Positions 1 to 7,364 of a DNA stretch of 11,152 nucleotides are shown piece after piece. The DNA comes from Clostridia bacterium (GTDB lineage Bacteria; Bacillota; Clostridia; Oscillospirales; Butyricicoccaceae). The DNA is taken from assembly GCA_900763355.1 (NCBI GenBank), contig CAAFJY010000077.1, positions 1-11,152 of the forward strand. Reading direction: 5' to 3'. The notes beneath the pieces are model-generated. The model had not been told where the DNA came from. It did no database searches and was given only the letters and a program-made list of their open reading frames with translations. How positions within the stretch are numbered: position 1 is the first letter of the stretch; the number at the start of each line of letters is the position of its first letter. Both the position numbers and the translations under genes were made by a program.

Positions 1-342
1 GATTCCTTTTTGAACCCCCTCACCGACCCGAAGAGCGGGCTCTTTGCCGCCAACGTCACCTTTGCTCCCGGCTGCCGGAACAACTGGCACATCCACCGCG
101 CTTCCCGCGGCGGCGGACAGCTGCTGCTGTGTACGGCGGGGGAGGGCTGGTATCAGGAAGCGGGCAAGCCTGCCGTCAGCCTGACGGCGGGGAGCGTGGT
201 CATGATCCCCGCCAACGTCAAGCACTGGCATGGGGCCAAGGCCGACAGCTGGTTCTCCCACATCGCGGTGGAGGTCCCCGGGGAGGACTGCAGAAACGAA
301 TGGTGCGAGCCCGTCACCGACGAAGAATACCGCAAGCTGTAA
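1..342 (+). CDS. Cupin-domain protein, 3' part only (5' end outside window)
   Basis: The reading frame is open from base 1 to the TAA at 340-342, so this is the C-terminal 113 residues of a longer gene. The visible part is one cupin barrel. Motif 1 appears as PGCRNNWHIH (residues 23-32 of the visible part) followed by GGGQ, where the usual Glu is Gln. Motif 2 is GSVVMIPANVKHWHG. The remaining histidines could bind a metal. From memory of the family, this sequence type (WHIHR.xGGGQ, KHWHGA, DSWFSHxAVEVPG) is the C-terminal domain of clostridial cupin/carboxymuconolactone-decarboxylase-like proteins; the N-terminal domain would lie upstream and cannot be checked here. A TTG at 10-12 is in frame but is probably an internal Leu codon. 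The stop overlaps the ribosome binding site of the next gene, so the two are almost certainly co-transcribed. The substrate is unknown. Confidence 0.85.
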   Translation, partial: DSFLNPLTDPKSGLFAANVTFAPGCRNNWHIHRASRGGGQLLLCTAGEGWYQEAGKPAVSLTAGSVVMIPANVKHWHGAKADSWFSHIAVEVPGEDCRNEWCEPVTDEEYRKL

Positions 343-355
343 GGAGGAAACGAAC

Positions 356-1225
356 ATGATGCTGCAGGAACGCTATGCCCTCCCGGAAGGGCTGTCCATC
401 CCCAAGCTGGGTCTGGGGACCTGGTTCATCGACGATGCCAAGGCCGCCGAAGCCGTGCGCCAGGCGGTGAAGCTGGGCTACCGGCTCATCGACACCGCCC
501 AGGCCTATGGCAACGAGCGGGGCGTGGGAGAGGGTGTCCGCACCTGCGGGCTCCCCCGGGAGGAGCTCTTCGTGGCCAGCAAGGTGGCCGCCGAGCACAA
601 GACCTATGAGGAGGCCGCCCGCTCCATCGACGAGACCCTGGAAAAGATGGGCCTGACCTATCTGGACCAGATGATCATCCATTCTCCCCAGCCCTGGCGG
701 GAGTTCCGGGAGAAAAAGCGCTATTTCGAGGAAAACAAGGCCGTCTGGCGGGCCCTGGAAGACGCCCAGGCGGCGGGGAAGGTGCGCATCATCGGCGTGT
801 CCAACTTCCTCCGGGACGATCTGGAAAATCTCCTGGCGGACTGCCGGGTGCGGCCCGCGGTCAACCAGATCCTCCTGCACATCGGCCGGACCGACGGGGA
901 GCTGCTCATCTTCTGCCGGGAGCAGGGCATCCTGGCAGAGGCCTATTCTCCCATCGCCCATGGGGAGGCGCTGAAAAACCCCGTCATCGCAGCCATGGCG
1001 GAAAAATACGCCGTCACCCCCGCCCAGCTGTGCGTGCGCTATGTCCTCCAGCTGGGGACGGTGGCCCTGCCCAAGACGGCCGACCCCGGACACATGGCGG
1101 ACAATGCCGCCGTGGATTTCGTCATCCGGGAGGAGGATATGGAGACCCTCATCCACACGGCCCCCACCCGGGACTATGGGCAGTTCAACATCTTCCCCGT
1201 CTTCAGCGGCAAGCCTTTGGCGTGA
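356..1225 (+). CDS. Aldo/keto reductase
   Basis: This encodes a 289-residue cytosolic NAD(P)H-dependent aldo/keto reductase of normal length for the family's (beta/alpha)8 barrel. The catalytic tetrad can be read directly: Asp46 and Tyr51 in LIDTAQAYGNE, Lys76 in VASKV and His109 in IIHSP. Further family signatures are IIGVSNF (about residue 145), VNQILLH (substrate/cofactor loop) and LPKTADPGHMADN near the C-terminus, the position of the usual IPKS cofactor-binding stretch. The start is ATG 356, served by AAGGAGG at 341-347; an adjacent in-frame ATG at 359 is equally possible. The ribosome site overlaps the stop of the cupin gene, which implies coupled translation. Cupin plus aldo/keto reductase pairs are common in clostridia, perhaps in turnover of reactive carbonyls, but the substrate cannot be read from sequence. 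Confidence 0.93.
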   Translation: MMLQERYALPEGLSIPKLGLGTWFIDDAKAAEAVRQAVKLGYRLIDTAQAYGNERGVGEGVRTCGLPREELFVASKVAAEHKTYEEAARSIDETLEKMGLTYLDQMIIHSPQPWREFREKKRYFEENKAVWRALEDAQAAGKVRIIGVSNFLRDDLENLLADCRVRPAVNQILLHIGRTDGELLIFCREQGILAEAYSPIAHGEALKNPVIAAMAEKYAVTPAQLCVRYVLQLGTVALPKTADPGHMADNAAVDFVIREEDMETLIHTAPTRDYGQFNIFPVFSGKPLA

Positions 1226-1254
1226 TCTTACATCCGGCGACCCTCTCTTTTCCC

Positions 1255-1293
1255 GCCCGGCTGGGCCCTCTGGGGCCCCGGCCGGGCGCTTTT
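1255..1293 (+). terminator. Rho-independent terminator after the aldo/keto reductase
   Basis: GCCCGGC (1255-1261) pairs with GCCGGGC (1281-1287), and inside it GGGCCC (1263-1268) pairs with GGGCCC (1273-1278) across a 4-nt loop. A short TTTT run follows at 1290-1293. It lies 29 nt after the stop codon and separates the cupin/reductase operon from the MATE promoter. The T-run is short, so read-through is possible. Confidence 0.7.
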
Positions 1294-1327
1294 GTGTCCT
1301 TTGCCGGTGGATTTTTCCCGGGGGCTG

Positions 1328-1336
1328 TGCTATAAT
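1328..1336 (+). promoter_or_regulatory. Extended -10 promoter for the MATE-ogt-HD operon
   Basis: A perfect TATAAT at 1331-1336 is preceded by TG at 1328-1329, giving the extended -10 form TGCTATAAT. At 17-bp spacing the -35 position (1308-1313) reads TGGATT, a poor match, as is usual for extended -10 promoters. Transcription should start near 1343, giving a leader of about 45 nt before the MATE start codon. Confidence 0.65.
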
Positions 1337-1340
1337 CGTG

Positions 1341-1364
1341 GACAGAACAACAGACAGAACAACA
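1341..1364 (+). repeat. Perfect 12-bp tandem duplication in the MATE leader
   Basis: GACAGAACAACA occurs at 1341-1352 and again directly after it at 1353-1364, just downstream of the -10 box and around the expected transcription start. It could be a simple duplication or a protein/RNA binding element in the leader. No other copy was noticed in the window. Confidence 0.85.
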
Positions 1365-1388
1365 GTACGAAATGAGTGTTATCCCATC

Positions 1389-2810
1389 ATGCCCAAAGGA
1401 AAAGCCTCCAAGCAGGATATTACCGCCCAGCTGGAATCGGGGAAGCTCATCCCCCTGATGGTCCGGCTGACCGTCCCCGCCGTCATCGCCCAGCTCATCA
1501 CCTTCCTCTACAACATCGTGGACCGAATGTATGTGGCCCACATCCCCGGCTCCGGGATGGACGCCCTGGCCGCCCTGGGGGTGGTGCTTCCCATCACCAT
1601 GATGATGACGGCCTTTGCCAACCTCATCGGCAACGGCGGCGCGCCCCGGGCCGGCATCAAGCTGGGGGAGGGGGACCACGGGGAAGCCAGCCGCATTTTC
1701 AACAATTCCTTTTTGGTCCTGTGTCTGCTGGGGGTGATCATCGGCGGGGTGACCTTTGCCTTTGCCCAGCCCATTCTGGTGCTCTTTGGCTGCCCGGGCA
1801 GCGCGCTGCCCTTTGCCGTGGAATATCTGAGGATCTATGCCTGCGGGACAGTCTTTGTCATGCTGGCCCAGGGGCTGGATCCCTTTGTCCTCACCCAGGG
1901 GTATTCCTTTTTTGCCATGCTGTCGGTGCTCATCGGGGCGGTGGTCAACATCGTGCTGGATCCCATCTTCATCTTCGCCCTGGATCTGGGCATCCGGGGG
2001 TCCAGCCTGGCCACCAGTTTGTCCCAGGCCATCTCCTGCGGGGTGATCTTCGGCTTCTTTTTCTCCAAAAAGAGCCTGTTCCGGCTCCGCACCGGGGAGA
2101 TGCGCCCGACCTGGCCCCGGATGAAGAGCATCCTCTCCCTGGGCTTCACTCCCTTTGTGATGACCATCACCGAATGCGCCATCCAGATCGTCTTCAACAT
2201 CAACCTCAACCGCTCCACCGGCGGCAACAAGGACTATACCGCCGCCCTGACGGTGATGCTCAGCGCCCTGCAGCTCATCGCCCTCCCCCTCAACGGTCTG
2301 GGCAACGGGATGCAGCCCTTTGTCAGCTATAACTATGGGAAGGGCAACGCCCAGCGTCTCCGCCAGGGGATCCGCTATGTGACGGTGGCGGCCGTTCTCT
2401 TCGCCGTGTCCATTTGGTCGGTGTCCATGGCGGTGCCGGAGGTCTATGCCCGCATTTTCGCCGCCAGCGACGAGGTGACGGCCATCGTCCGGCAATACAC
2501 CCCCATGTTCCTCATGGGCTCCATCATGTTTTTTGTCCAGATGACCCTCCAGACGGTCAACGTGGCTCTGGGCCAGGCCAAATCGGCTCTGCTGCTGGCG
2601 GTCAACCGCAAGGTGGTCATCCTCATCCCCCTGTGCTTTGTGCTGACGCATTTCCTGGGGTTCAAAGGGGTCTATCTGTCTGAGGGGATCGCCGACCTTG
2701 TGGCGGGGATCGTCACCTCCATCGTCATCTTTACCACCTTCCCCCGCATTCTCCGCCGGCGGGAGGAGGCGGTCCGGGGTCAGGCATCCTCCGCTGGGGA
2801 AGACGTCTGA
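1389..2810 (+). CDS. MATE family multidrug efflux transporter (MepA-like)
   Basis: This encodes 473 residues, the normal MATE length, with about 12 hydrophobic helices in two six-helix halves. It would act in the cytoplasmic membrane as a cation-coupled drug or metabolite antiporter. Family marks are FLYNIVDRMYVAH near residue 40 (the MepA/DinF-type YNIVD motif), VVNIVLDPIFIFALDLGIRG in the first half, and LNGLGNGMQPFVSYNYGKGN at the start of the second half. The start is ATG 1389, because an N-terminal segment of charged residues then LESGKLIPLMVRLTVP is typical for the family. No convincing ribosome binding site precedes it: the leader ends ATCCCATC before ATG. It is the first gene of an operon with ogt (28-nt gap) and an HD-domain gene. 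The substrate is unknown; the operon partner hints at defence against alkylating or toxic compounds, which is inference. Confidence 0.92.
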   Translation: MPKGKASKQDITAQLESGKLIPLMVRLTVPAVIAQLITFLYNIVDRMYVAHIPGSGMDALAALGVVLPITMMMTAFANLIGNGGAPRAGIKLGEGDHGEASRIFNNSFLVLCLLGVIIGGVTFAFAQPILVLFGCPGSALPFAVEYLRIYACGTVFVMLAQGLDPFVLTQGYSFFAMLSVLIGAVVNIVLDPIFIFALDLGIRGSSLATSLSQAISCGVIFGFFFSKKSLFRLRTGEMRPTWPRMKSILSLGFTPFVMTITECAIQIVFNINLNRSTGGNKDYTAALTVMLSALQLIALPLNGLGNGMQPFVSYNYGKGNAQRLRQGIRYVTVAAVLFAVSIWSVSMAVPEVYARIFAASDEVTAIVRQYTPMFLMGSIMFFVQMTLQTVNVALGQAKSALLLAVNRKVVILIPLCFVLTHFLGFKGVYLSEGIADLVAGIVTSIVIFTTFPRILRRREEAVRGQASSAGEDV

Positions 2811-2838
2811 CCGCATTTTTCGCTGAAAGGAGCGCGCT

Positions 2839-3354
2839 ATGATCTGCACCAAACGCTATGATTCCCCCTTGGGGGAGATCCTCCTGGCCGGGAACGGGGA
2901 GGGGCTCACGGGCCTCTGGTTCGCGGGACAGAAATACTTTGCCCAGGGCCTGCCGGGCGACGCCGCGCCGGGGGAGGACGCCGTCCTTGCCCAGACCTGC
3001 CGCTGGCTGGACCGGTATTTCGCCGGGGAGGACCCGGGCCCGCTCCCGCCTCTGGCGCCCCGGGGGACGCCCTTTCGCCGGGAGGTGTGGGACATTCTGC
3101 TGACCATCCCCCGGGGGGAGGTCCTTACCTATGGGGACATCGCCGCCCGGCTGGCACAAAGCCGGGGGATCGCCCATTTTTCCGCCCAGGCGGTGGGCGG
3201 CGCGGTGGGGCACAACCCGGTCTCCATCCTCATTCCCTGCCACCGGGTGGTGGGGCGGGACGGCAGTCTCACCGGCTATGCCGGGGGTCTGTGGCGGAAA
3301 GAGGCTCTTTTGGCCCTGGAACGGGGAGAAACCGCTCCCTTTGCCCAAAAATAA
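2839..3354 (+). CDS. ogt: Methylated-DNA--protein-cysteine S-methyltransferase
   Basis: This encodes a 171-residue suicide repair protein that moves the alkyl group from O6-alkylguanine (and O4-alkylthymine) in DNA to its own cysteine. The active site PCHRV (residues 133-137, acceptor Cys134) is intact within ILIPCHRVVG. The preceding recognition region reads AVGGAVGHNP, a common bacterial form, where the human protein carries its arginine finger at the Gly124 position. The C-terminal TGYAGGLWRKEALLALE is also typical. The N-terminal domain (YDSPLGEILLAGNGEGL) is short but present, so this is an Ogt-type protein without the Ada regulatory domain. The start is ATG 2839, with AAAGGAG at 2826-2832. 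It sits 28 nt after the MATE stop and 31 nt before the HD gene, in the same operon. Confidence 0.95.
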   Translation: MICTKRYDSPLGEILLAGNGEGLTGLWFAGQKYFAQGLPGDAAPGEDAVLAQTCRWLDRYFAGEDPGPLPPLAPRGTPFRREVWDILLTIPRGEVLTYGDIAARLAQSRGIAHFSAQAVGGAVGHNPVSILIPCHRVVGRDGSLTGYAGGLWRKEALLALERGETAPFAQK

Positions 3355-3385
3355 CGGAAAAAATCACGAAAACGAGGTGTTTTGT

Positions 3386-3880
3386 ATGCTGGTGACCCAG
3401 GCGGCGGAAAAGATCATCCATTTTTACCGGGGGAATGTGCGGGAGATCGACCACACCCTCAAGGTCTGGGCCCTGGCCCGGACCATCGGCGGGGAGGAGG
3501 GCCTTTTGCCCGCGGAGCAGGAGGAGCTGGAGCTGGCCGCCCTCATCCACGACATCGCCTGCCCCCTCTGCCGGGAAAAATACGGAAGCGCCCCCGGGGA
3601 CAAGCAGGAGCTGGAAAGTCCGCCCCTGGTGCGGGCCTTTTTTGAAGGGATGGGCATCCCCGCGGCCCGGGTGGAGCGGCTGGCCTGGCTGGCGGCCCAT
3701 CATCATACCTACACGGGGGTGGACGGCCCGGTCCACCGCATTTTGCTGGAGGCCGACTATCTGGTCAACGCCGGGGAGCGGGGCGACAACCGGGAGACCA
3801 TCGCCCAGGCGGGGGAGCACTTTTTCCGCACGGAGGCGGGGAAGCGCCTGCTGCGCTCCATGTATCTGAGAGAAGAATGA
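3386..3880 (+). CDS. HD-domain metal-dependent phosphohydrolase-like protein
   Basis: This encodes 164 residues forming a single HD domain. The metal-binding series is readable as His23 (IDHTLKV), His55-Asp56 (LIHDIACP), a histidine cluster at 105-107 (AAHHHTY) and Asp124 (LLEADYLVNAGE). The segment REKYGSAPGDKQELESPPL after the HD motif resembles a clostridial HD subfamily that I remember with KYGS and Q-E-GPP; this is recall, not a search. The activity would be cytosolic hydrolysis of a phosphate ester or nucleotide, but the substrate is unknown. The start is ATG 3386, with GAGG at 3374-3377 and 8-nt spacing. It is the last gene of the MATE-ogt operon and is followed at once by a strong terminator. 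Two cysteines (CPLC, 59-62) directly follow the HD pair, which is a little unusual for this position. Confidence 0.88.
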   Translation: MLVTQAAEKIIHFYRGNVREIDHTLKVWALARTIGGEEGLLPAEQEELELAALIHDIACPLCREKYGSAPGDKQELESPPLVRAFFEGMGIPAARVERLAWLAAHHHTYTGVDGPVHRILLEADYLVNAGERGDNRETIAQAGEHFFRTEAGKRLLRSMYLREE

Positions 3881-3883
3881 GAA

Positions 3884-3919
3884 ACCGCCCGCGGCCAGCG
3901 CCGCGGGCGGTGTTTTTTT
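3884..3919 (+). terminator. Strong rho-independent terminator of the MATE-ogt-HD operon
   Basis: ACCGCCCGCGG (3884-3894) pairs perfectly with CCGCGGGCGGT (3901-3911) around a 6-nt loop, followed by seven T (3913-3919). It begins 4 nt after the HD gene stop and separates two convergent operons. Read on the minus strand the hairpin is followed only by TTT, so it is at best a weak terminator for the opposing membrane-protein gene that ends at 3925. Confidence 0.93.
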
Positions 3920-3924
3920 CTGCT

Positions 3925-4650
3925 TCAGGAGGGGCTGCCGGGTGCTGTTTCCGGCAGATGCTTTTGTCCATAGAGAGCGGCCGCGACACACCAGAGGGTG
4001 ATAGCGGTGTTGGTGCTGCTCTGGCTCATGACCGACATCCAGGTGGCCGCCGGGACCTGTATGGCCTGGGCGATATCCGGGACAAGGACCAGCAAAAGGT
4101 TCCAGGTGACCGGGTGAAAGGCCAGCATCCACCGGGGATACCGGGTCTTCCCCGCCAACAGCAGGACAAAATGGATCCCGATGGCCAGGATCATGGGCAG
4201 ATACATGGGGAGGATGGCGACGAGCAGATCCTCCTGATAGGCGGTGACCGCCGCGAGCGCCCCTTCGGCCCCCATCCGGGGCCCCAGATAGGCAGTGAAC
4301 CAGGCCAGCGTCGCCGACCAGAGATGGATCGCCAGGGCCACCGCCACGGTAAAGATCCCGCAGAGGGACTGGACCGTCTTGAGCTCCCGACACCGGGGAT
4401 CCCGGTCGCCGTTCAGGGCTTTCAGAAAGAAATAATAGAGAAAGCTCCCCAGCGCCCCCAGCCCGACGATGAGCACGGGCCGCCACAGGCCATAGGCCCC
4501 GGAGAGATAATAGGCCCGGTCAAACATCCCCGTGTCGGTGGGCTGGAGGGGGATGCACCCCAGCAGCCAATCTCCGGCGGTCATCAGGACGCCGCCCACG
4601 GCGCCGAGAATGTACCAGCGGATGAGAGCTTTCGGTTCCTCTGTGTTCAT
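3925..4650 (-). CDS. Six-helix integral membrane protein, function unknown
   Basis: This encodes 241 residues with about six hydrophobic helices, near residues 12-32, 55-77, 97-122, 142-167, 176-200 and a final one around 218-232. A Pro- and Tyr-rich loop (after QPTDTGMFDRAYYLSGAYGLW) follows helix 1. Acidic and basic residues inside helices (the Asp of TAGDWLL, HLWSATLAW, LVPDIAQA) suggest a channel-, transporter- or sensor-like role rather than a plain anchor. The start is ATG 4650 (MNTEEPKALIRWYI), because GAGG lies 8 nt upstream; the frame is open further upstream but would overlap the preceding gene. It resembles uncharacterised clostridial DUF membrane proteins, but I cannot name the family safely. 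It is the last gene downstream of the two-component pair on the minus strand, 49 nt after the frameshifted gene, so it is likely under the same promoter. Confidence 0.8.
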   Translation of the reverse strand: MNTEEPKALIRWYILGAVGGVLMTAGDWLLGCIPLQPTDTGMFDRAYYLSGAYGLWRPVLIVGLGALGSFLYYFFLKALNGDRDPRCRELKTVQSLCGIFTVAVALAIHLWSATLAWFTAYLGPRMGAEGALAAVTAYQEDLLVAILPMYLPMILAIGIHFVLLLAGKTRYPRWMLAFHPVTWNLLLVLVPDIAQAIQVPAATWMSVMSQSSTNTAITLWCVAAALYGQKHLPETAPGSPS

Positions 4651-4699
4651 GATTTTCGCCTCACATGGGTGCGGGTGCTGCAGCTTTTCAAAATGGAGA

Positions 4700-5271
4700 T
4701 CAGCCCGCGCACCGGTCAAAGATCACGGTATAGGCCCCCAGCACCTGGGTGCAGGGAATGGCAGCGGCACTCTCCGCCGTGCAGGGAACGGGAGCATAGA
4801 CCCGCTCCACCGCTGTGGGGATGGCCGGGAGGGTCTTGCCCAGGCGCTTGCCGCCGTTTCCGTTTTCCCAGGCAAAGGTGCAGTCGCAGAACTCCTTGGG
4901 CGCGGTCAGAACCTCCGCCGGACGGAGCTCCGGCTCCCGTCCGGGGAAGAAGCACCCGCATTGTCCTTTTCCGTGGGGCAGCCCCCCTGAATGCCCATCC
5001 CGGTGAAGGAGATGGTCAGCCCCGGGGGTGTGAAGACCGCCGTCTTGCCCGACGCGGCGTGGGGGACCTTTTCCCAATGGGCGATGTTGAGCCAGCCCCG
5101 GATGCCCTCCCGCTCCACGGCGGTGTTGAGCTCCAGACAGGCCGAGCCGTCCTCCCAGATCTCGGCGTTGATGCGCAGCACCGGGCGGAGGGAGGTGTAG
5201 CCCGGGGGAAGCAGCGCCCGGAGCCGGTCGTGCTCCACGCCGTAGGCCATGACAAATTGCTGAACGTGCAT
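4700..5271 (-). pseudogene. Frameshifted gene of an uncharacterised clostridial family
   Basis: Two frames must be joined to give one protein of about 190 residues. The first part starts at ATG 5271 (MHVQQFVMAYGVEHDRL; GGAG seven nt upstream) and reads soundly through ISFTGMGIQGGCPTEKDN near 4960. The second part continues at about 4957 in another frame as GCFFPGREPELRPAE and ends at the TGA at 4700-4702, with C-terminal IPCTQVLGAYTVIFDR. The shift equals loss of one base: the codon after Asn-Asn-like KDN reads GC instead of GNC, near 4958. I recall homologues running CPxEKDNxGCFF without interruption, which supports a single-base deletion here. The fold may be a beta-barrel of the acetoacetate-decarboxylase/YqjF kind, but that is a guess. 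It sits 24 nt after the sensor kinase. It may be a true pseudogene, a sequencing error or, less likely, a frameshift-regulated gene; unshifted translation would stop at 4906. Confidence 0.75.
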
Positions 5272-5295
5272 CGCACCACTCCGTTTTTCCAAAAA

Positions 5296-6570
5296 TCACG
5301 CCAGGGGGATGGCCAGCTGAAGGGAAAAGGCCCCCTCCTCGGCCCGGAAGGTGCACAGTCCGCCCCATTTTTGAGCGATGGCGGCGATGCTGCGGCAGCC
5401 AAAGCCGTGGCCCGCCTGGTGATTGACCGGCATGCCGTTTTCCATGGGGACGGCCCCTGCATAGGGGTTCTTGATCTCGATGAGGAGCTTTTCCCGGCGG
5501 ACGCCGCAGTAGAGATCGACCCAGCGGGGCCCCTCGGTGACCTGTCCCGCCGCCCGGAGGGCGTTTTCCAGCCCGTTGGACAGGATAGAGCACAGCTCCG
5601 TGTCGGAAAGGGGGAGGGACTTGGGCAGCCGGGCGTCGATGGTCAGGGTCACCCCTGCCTGCCGGGCCTGCCCCGTAAAGGAGGAGCACAGGAGATTGAC
5701 CAGCTCGTTTTCACAGTAGCGGGTGGGGGTAAAGGACCCCACATCGGCCTGGACCCGGTGGATGTATTCCTGGGCCTCTGCCGGCTTTCCCGCGGAGAGA
5801 TAGCTGCTGATGGCGTTGAGATGGTGACGCATATCGTGGCGGTAGACCGCTGCCTGAGCCTGGGACTGCTCCATGGCCTCTACCTGCTGGGCGGCGGCGT
5901 CCAGCTCCATGGCCAGCATGGAGTTTTCCAGCTCGGTCTGGCTGCGGTTCTGGACCTCGCCGTGGTAGATGGTGACGAAAAAGATATAAAAGAGCGCCAT
6001 GGCCGCCGGGAGGAACTCGATGATCCCCCGGATGCCCAGATAGAGGGCGTTGGAATACACCGTGGCGGCATAGTCAAAGAGATAATAGAACAAGGGCAGA
6101 CCGCCGAAGATCCACAGCGAACGCTTGGAATAGGTCATGGCCGCAAAGGCCGGGGCGGCAAAATAGCGGCACAGGAGATAGCCGAACCCCAGGATGGACA
6201 CGCTGTAGGCCAGCTCGTACCCCAGCTCGCTGCCGCACATGGCCTGGACCAGGGAGCCCACCCACCGGGGGAGCTGACAGCAGAAATAGGCCGTCAGAAC
6301 GCTCACCAGGGCCACCGGGGGCGTCCGCTCCATCCCCTTCCACAACATAAGCCACAGGGGGATGTGTGTCAAGAGGGGATAGAGCATCCGGGTGCGCTGG
6401 AGCCCCAGCAGATGGAGACACAGGGCCTGCGCCGCCAGCAGCGCGATGCACAAAAGACCCATGCACCACCGGTCGCGCCGGGACCGGGCTCCGCCGGAAA
6501 AGGAGGTGCTCAGAGCCGCCCCGTAAAAGAGCACCAGCCCATAGTTGAGCAGCTGGAGGAGATCGGTCAT
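5296..6570 (-). CDS. GHKL sensor histidine kinase (AgrC/VirS-like)
   Basis: This encodes 424 residues. The first 200 or so contain six or seven hydrophobic helices that form the membrane sensor. A linker rich in Gln, Ala and Glu (about 205-240) looks like a coiled coil. The phosphoacceptor is His245 in YRHDMRHHLN, and YLSAGKPAEAQEYI follows in the dimerisation helices. The ATP-binding domain has the N box SNGLENALRA (Asn332, Asn336) and the G box AGHGFGCRSI (386-395), the layout of the GHKL kinases that pair with LytTR regulators. The start ATG (6568-6570) overlaps the TGA of the response regulator in an ATGA arrangement and has GGAGG just upstream, so translation is coupled. The signal is unknown: no peptide precursor or AgrB-like protease gene lies in the window. 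Confidence 0.93.
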   Translation of the reverse strand: MTDLLQLLNYGLVLFYGAALSTSFSGGARSRRDRWCMGLLCIALLAAQALCLHLLGLQRTRMLYPLLTHIPLWLMLWKGMERTPPVALVSVLTAYFCCQLPRWVGSLVQAMCGSELGYELAYSVSILGFGYLLCRYFAAPAFAAMTYSKRSLWIFGGLPLFYYLFDYAATVYSNALYLGIRGIIEFLPAAMALFYIFFVTIYHGEVQNRSQTELENSMLAMELDAAAQQVEAMEQSQAQAAVYRHDMRHHLNAISSYLSAGKPAEAQEYIHRVQADVGSFTPTRYCENELVNLLCSSFTGQARQAGVTLTIDARLPKSLPLSDTELCSILSNGLENALRAAGQVTEGPRWVDLYCGVRREKLLIEIKNPYAGAVPMENGMPVNHQAGHGFGCRSIAAIAQKWGGLCTFRAEEGAFSLQLAIPLA

Positions 6571-7295
6571 GTTTCCTCCTCCCGGTGGTCAAAGAGATAG
6601 TCCAGATAGGCCGCACGGACCTGGCTCTGGAGCAGCCGGGACACGGGGACCGACTTGTGATCAAAGGTGATGAGCTCCCGCGCCCCCAGGGACTGGATGA
6701 AATCCATGTTGACCACAAAGGCCCGGTGGACCTTGATGAACTCCCGCCGGGAGAGGAGCAGGCTCTCGTATTCGCTCAGGGCCCCGGGGATCTCCACGTC
6801 CCGCCCGTCTTCCAGGTGGAAGCGGAGGTGCTTGTTGTCCACCTCCACCATGACGATGGTGGAAAAGGGCAGACGGATGACGCCGGAGGGGCGGTTGAGG
6901 GTGAGCAGTGCTTCCTGTTTCTGGAGAGTGCGGAAGAGCTTGTCCAGCACGGGGAAGAGACTGTCCGCCGACGCGGGCTTGAGTAGATAGGAAAAGGCCT
7001 CCACCGCATAGCTCTCCACGGCAAACTCCGGGGAGGAGGTGAGGAAAATGATCTTGGGATCCCGGGTGAGGGTGCGGATCTCCCGGGCGGTCTCCATCCC
7101 CGTGAGGCCGGGCATGAGGATATCCAGCAGCATGGCGTCATAGGCCGTGTGCCGCAGAGATTCCAGCAGCTCCATCCCGCTGTGGAAGAGATCGCAGCTG
7201 AGCGCGGCCTGGCGGCTGGACTGGTATTGTCCCAGCAGCGCGGCCATCCGGGTGAGCTCCTCCCGGTCGTCGTCGCAGATGGCGATATGGATCAT
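6567..7295 (-). CDS. LytTR-family response regulator (AgrA/VirR-like)
   Basis: This encodes 242 residues, the usual length. The N-terminal receiver domain (1-120) has the acidic pair Asp8-Asp9 in ICDDD, the phosphoacceptor Asp58 in MLLDILMPGLTG and the conserved Lys106 in YLLKPA. The C-terminal LytTR DNA-binding domain (about 135-235) shows FSTIVMVEVDNKHLRFHL, REFIKVHRAFVVNMDFI and the closing KSVPVSRLLQSQVRAAY. The start is ATG 7295 (MIHIAICDDD), the only choice that gives a standard receiver N-terminus, with AAAGGGG about 7 nt upstream; the frame is open further upstream but holds no domain sequence. It is the first gene of the minus-strand operon and probably binds the paired repeats at 7403-7432, giving autoregulation. 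Confidence 0.94.
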   Translation of the reverse strand: MIHIAICDDDREELTRMAALLGQYQSSRQAALSCDLFHSGMELLESLRHTAYDAMLLDILMPGLTGMETAREIRTLTRDPKIIFLTSSPEFAVESYAVEAFSYLLKPASADSLFPVLDKLFRTLQKQEALLTLNRPSGVIRLPFSTIVMVEVDNKHLRFHLEDGRDVEIPGALSEYESLLLSRREFIKVHRAFVVNMDFIQSLGARELITFDHKSVPVSRLLQSQVRAAYLDYLFDHREEET

Positions 7296-7334
7296 GACGC
7301 GGCCCCTTTCCCCGATACGGTGGTGCTTTTGCTT

Positions 7335-7354
7335 CTGGGATGCCTTCGTCCCAG
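7335..7354 (-). other. Small hairpin in the regulator 5' leader
   Basis: CTGGGA (7335-7340) and TCCCAG (7349-7354) form a 6-bp stem with an 8-nt loop, in the leader between the likely transcription start (near 7358) and the regulator ATG at 7295. No T-run follows on the minus strand, so it is not a terminator. It may stabilise the mRNA 5' end; the function is inferred. Confidence 0.45.
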
Positions 7355-7364
7355 TGATGCTTTT

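Noticed and set aside
1203..2852. Long minus-strand open frame opposite the MATE gene
   Set aside because: It is rich in Gly, His, Asp and Gln with no domain or ribosome site; the plus strand encodes an unmistakable MATE transporter. It is an artefact of high-GC codon use.
3205..3246. Missing arginine finger in the ogt DNA-recognition region
   Set aside because: AVGGAVGHNP before PCHRV is a common bacterial form, so this is not a defect; the active-site cysteine is intact.
5272..5292. TTG at 5292 as start of the frameshifted gene
   Set aside because: ATG 5271 has GGAG at the right distance and begins at the conserved-looking N-terminus, while TTG 5292 lies against the kinase stop without a ribosome site.
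3877..6600. 907-codon plus-strand open frame spanning the kinase and membrane genes
   Set aside because: It is low-complexity Gly/Pro/Gln/Arg sequence opposite coherent kinase and membrane proteins with ribosome sites; no family motifs.
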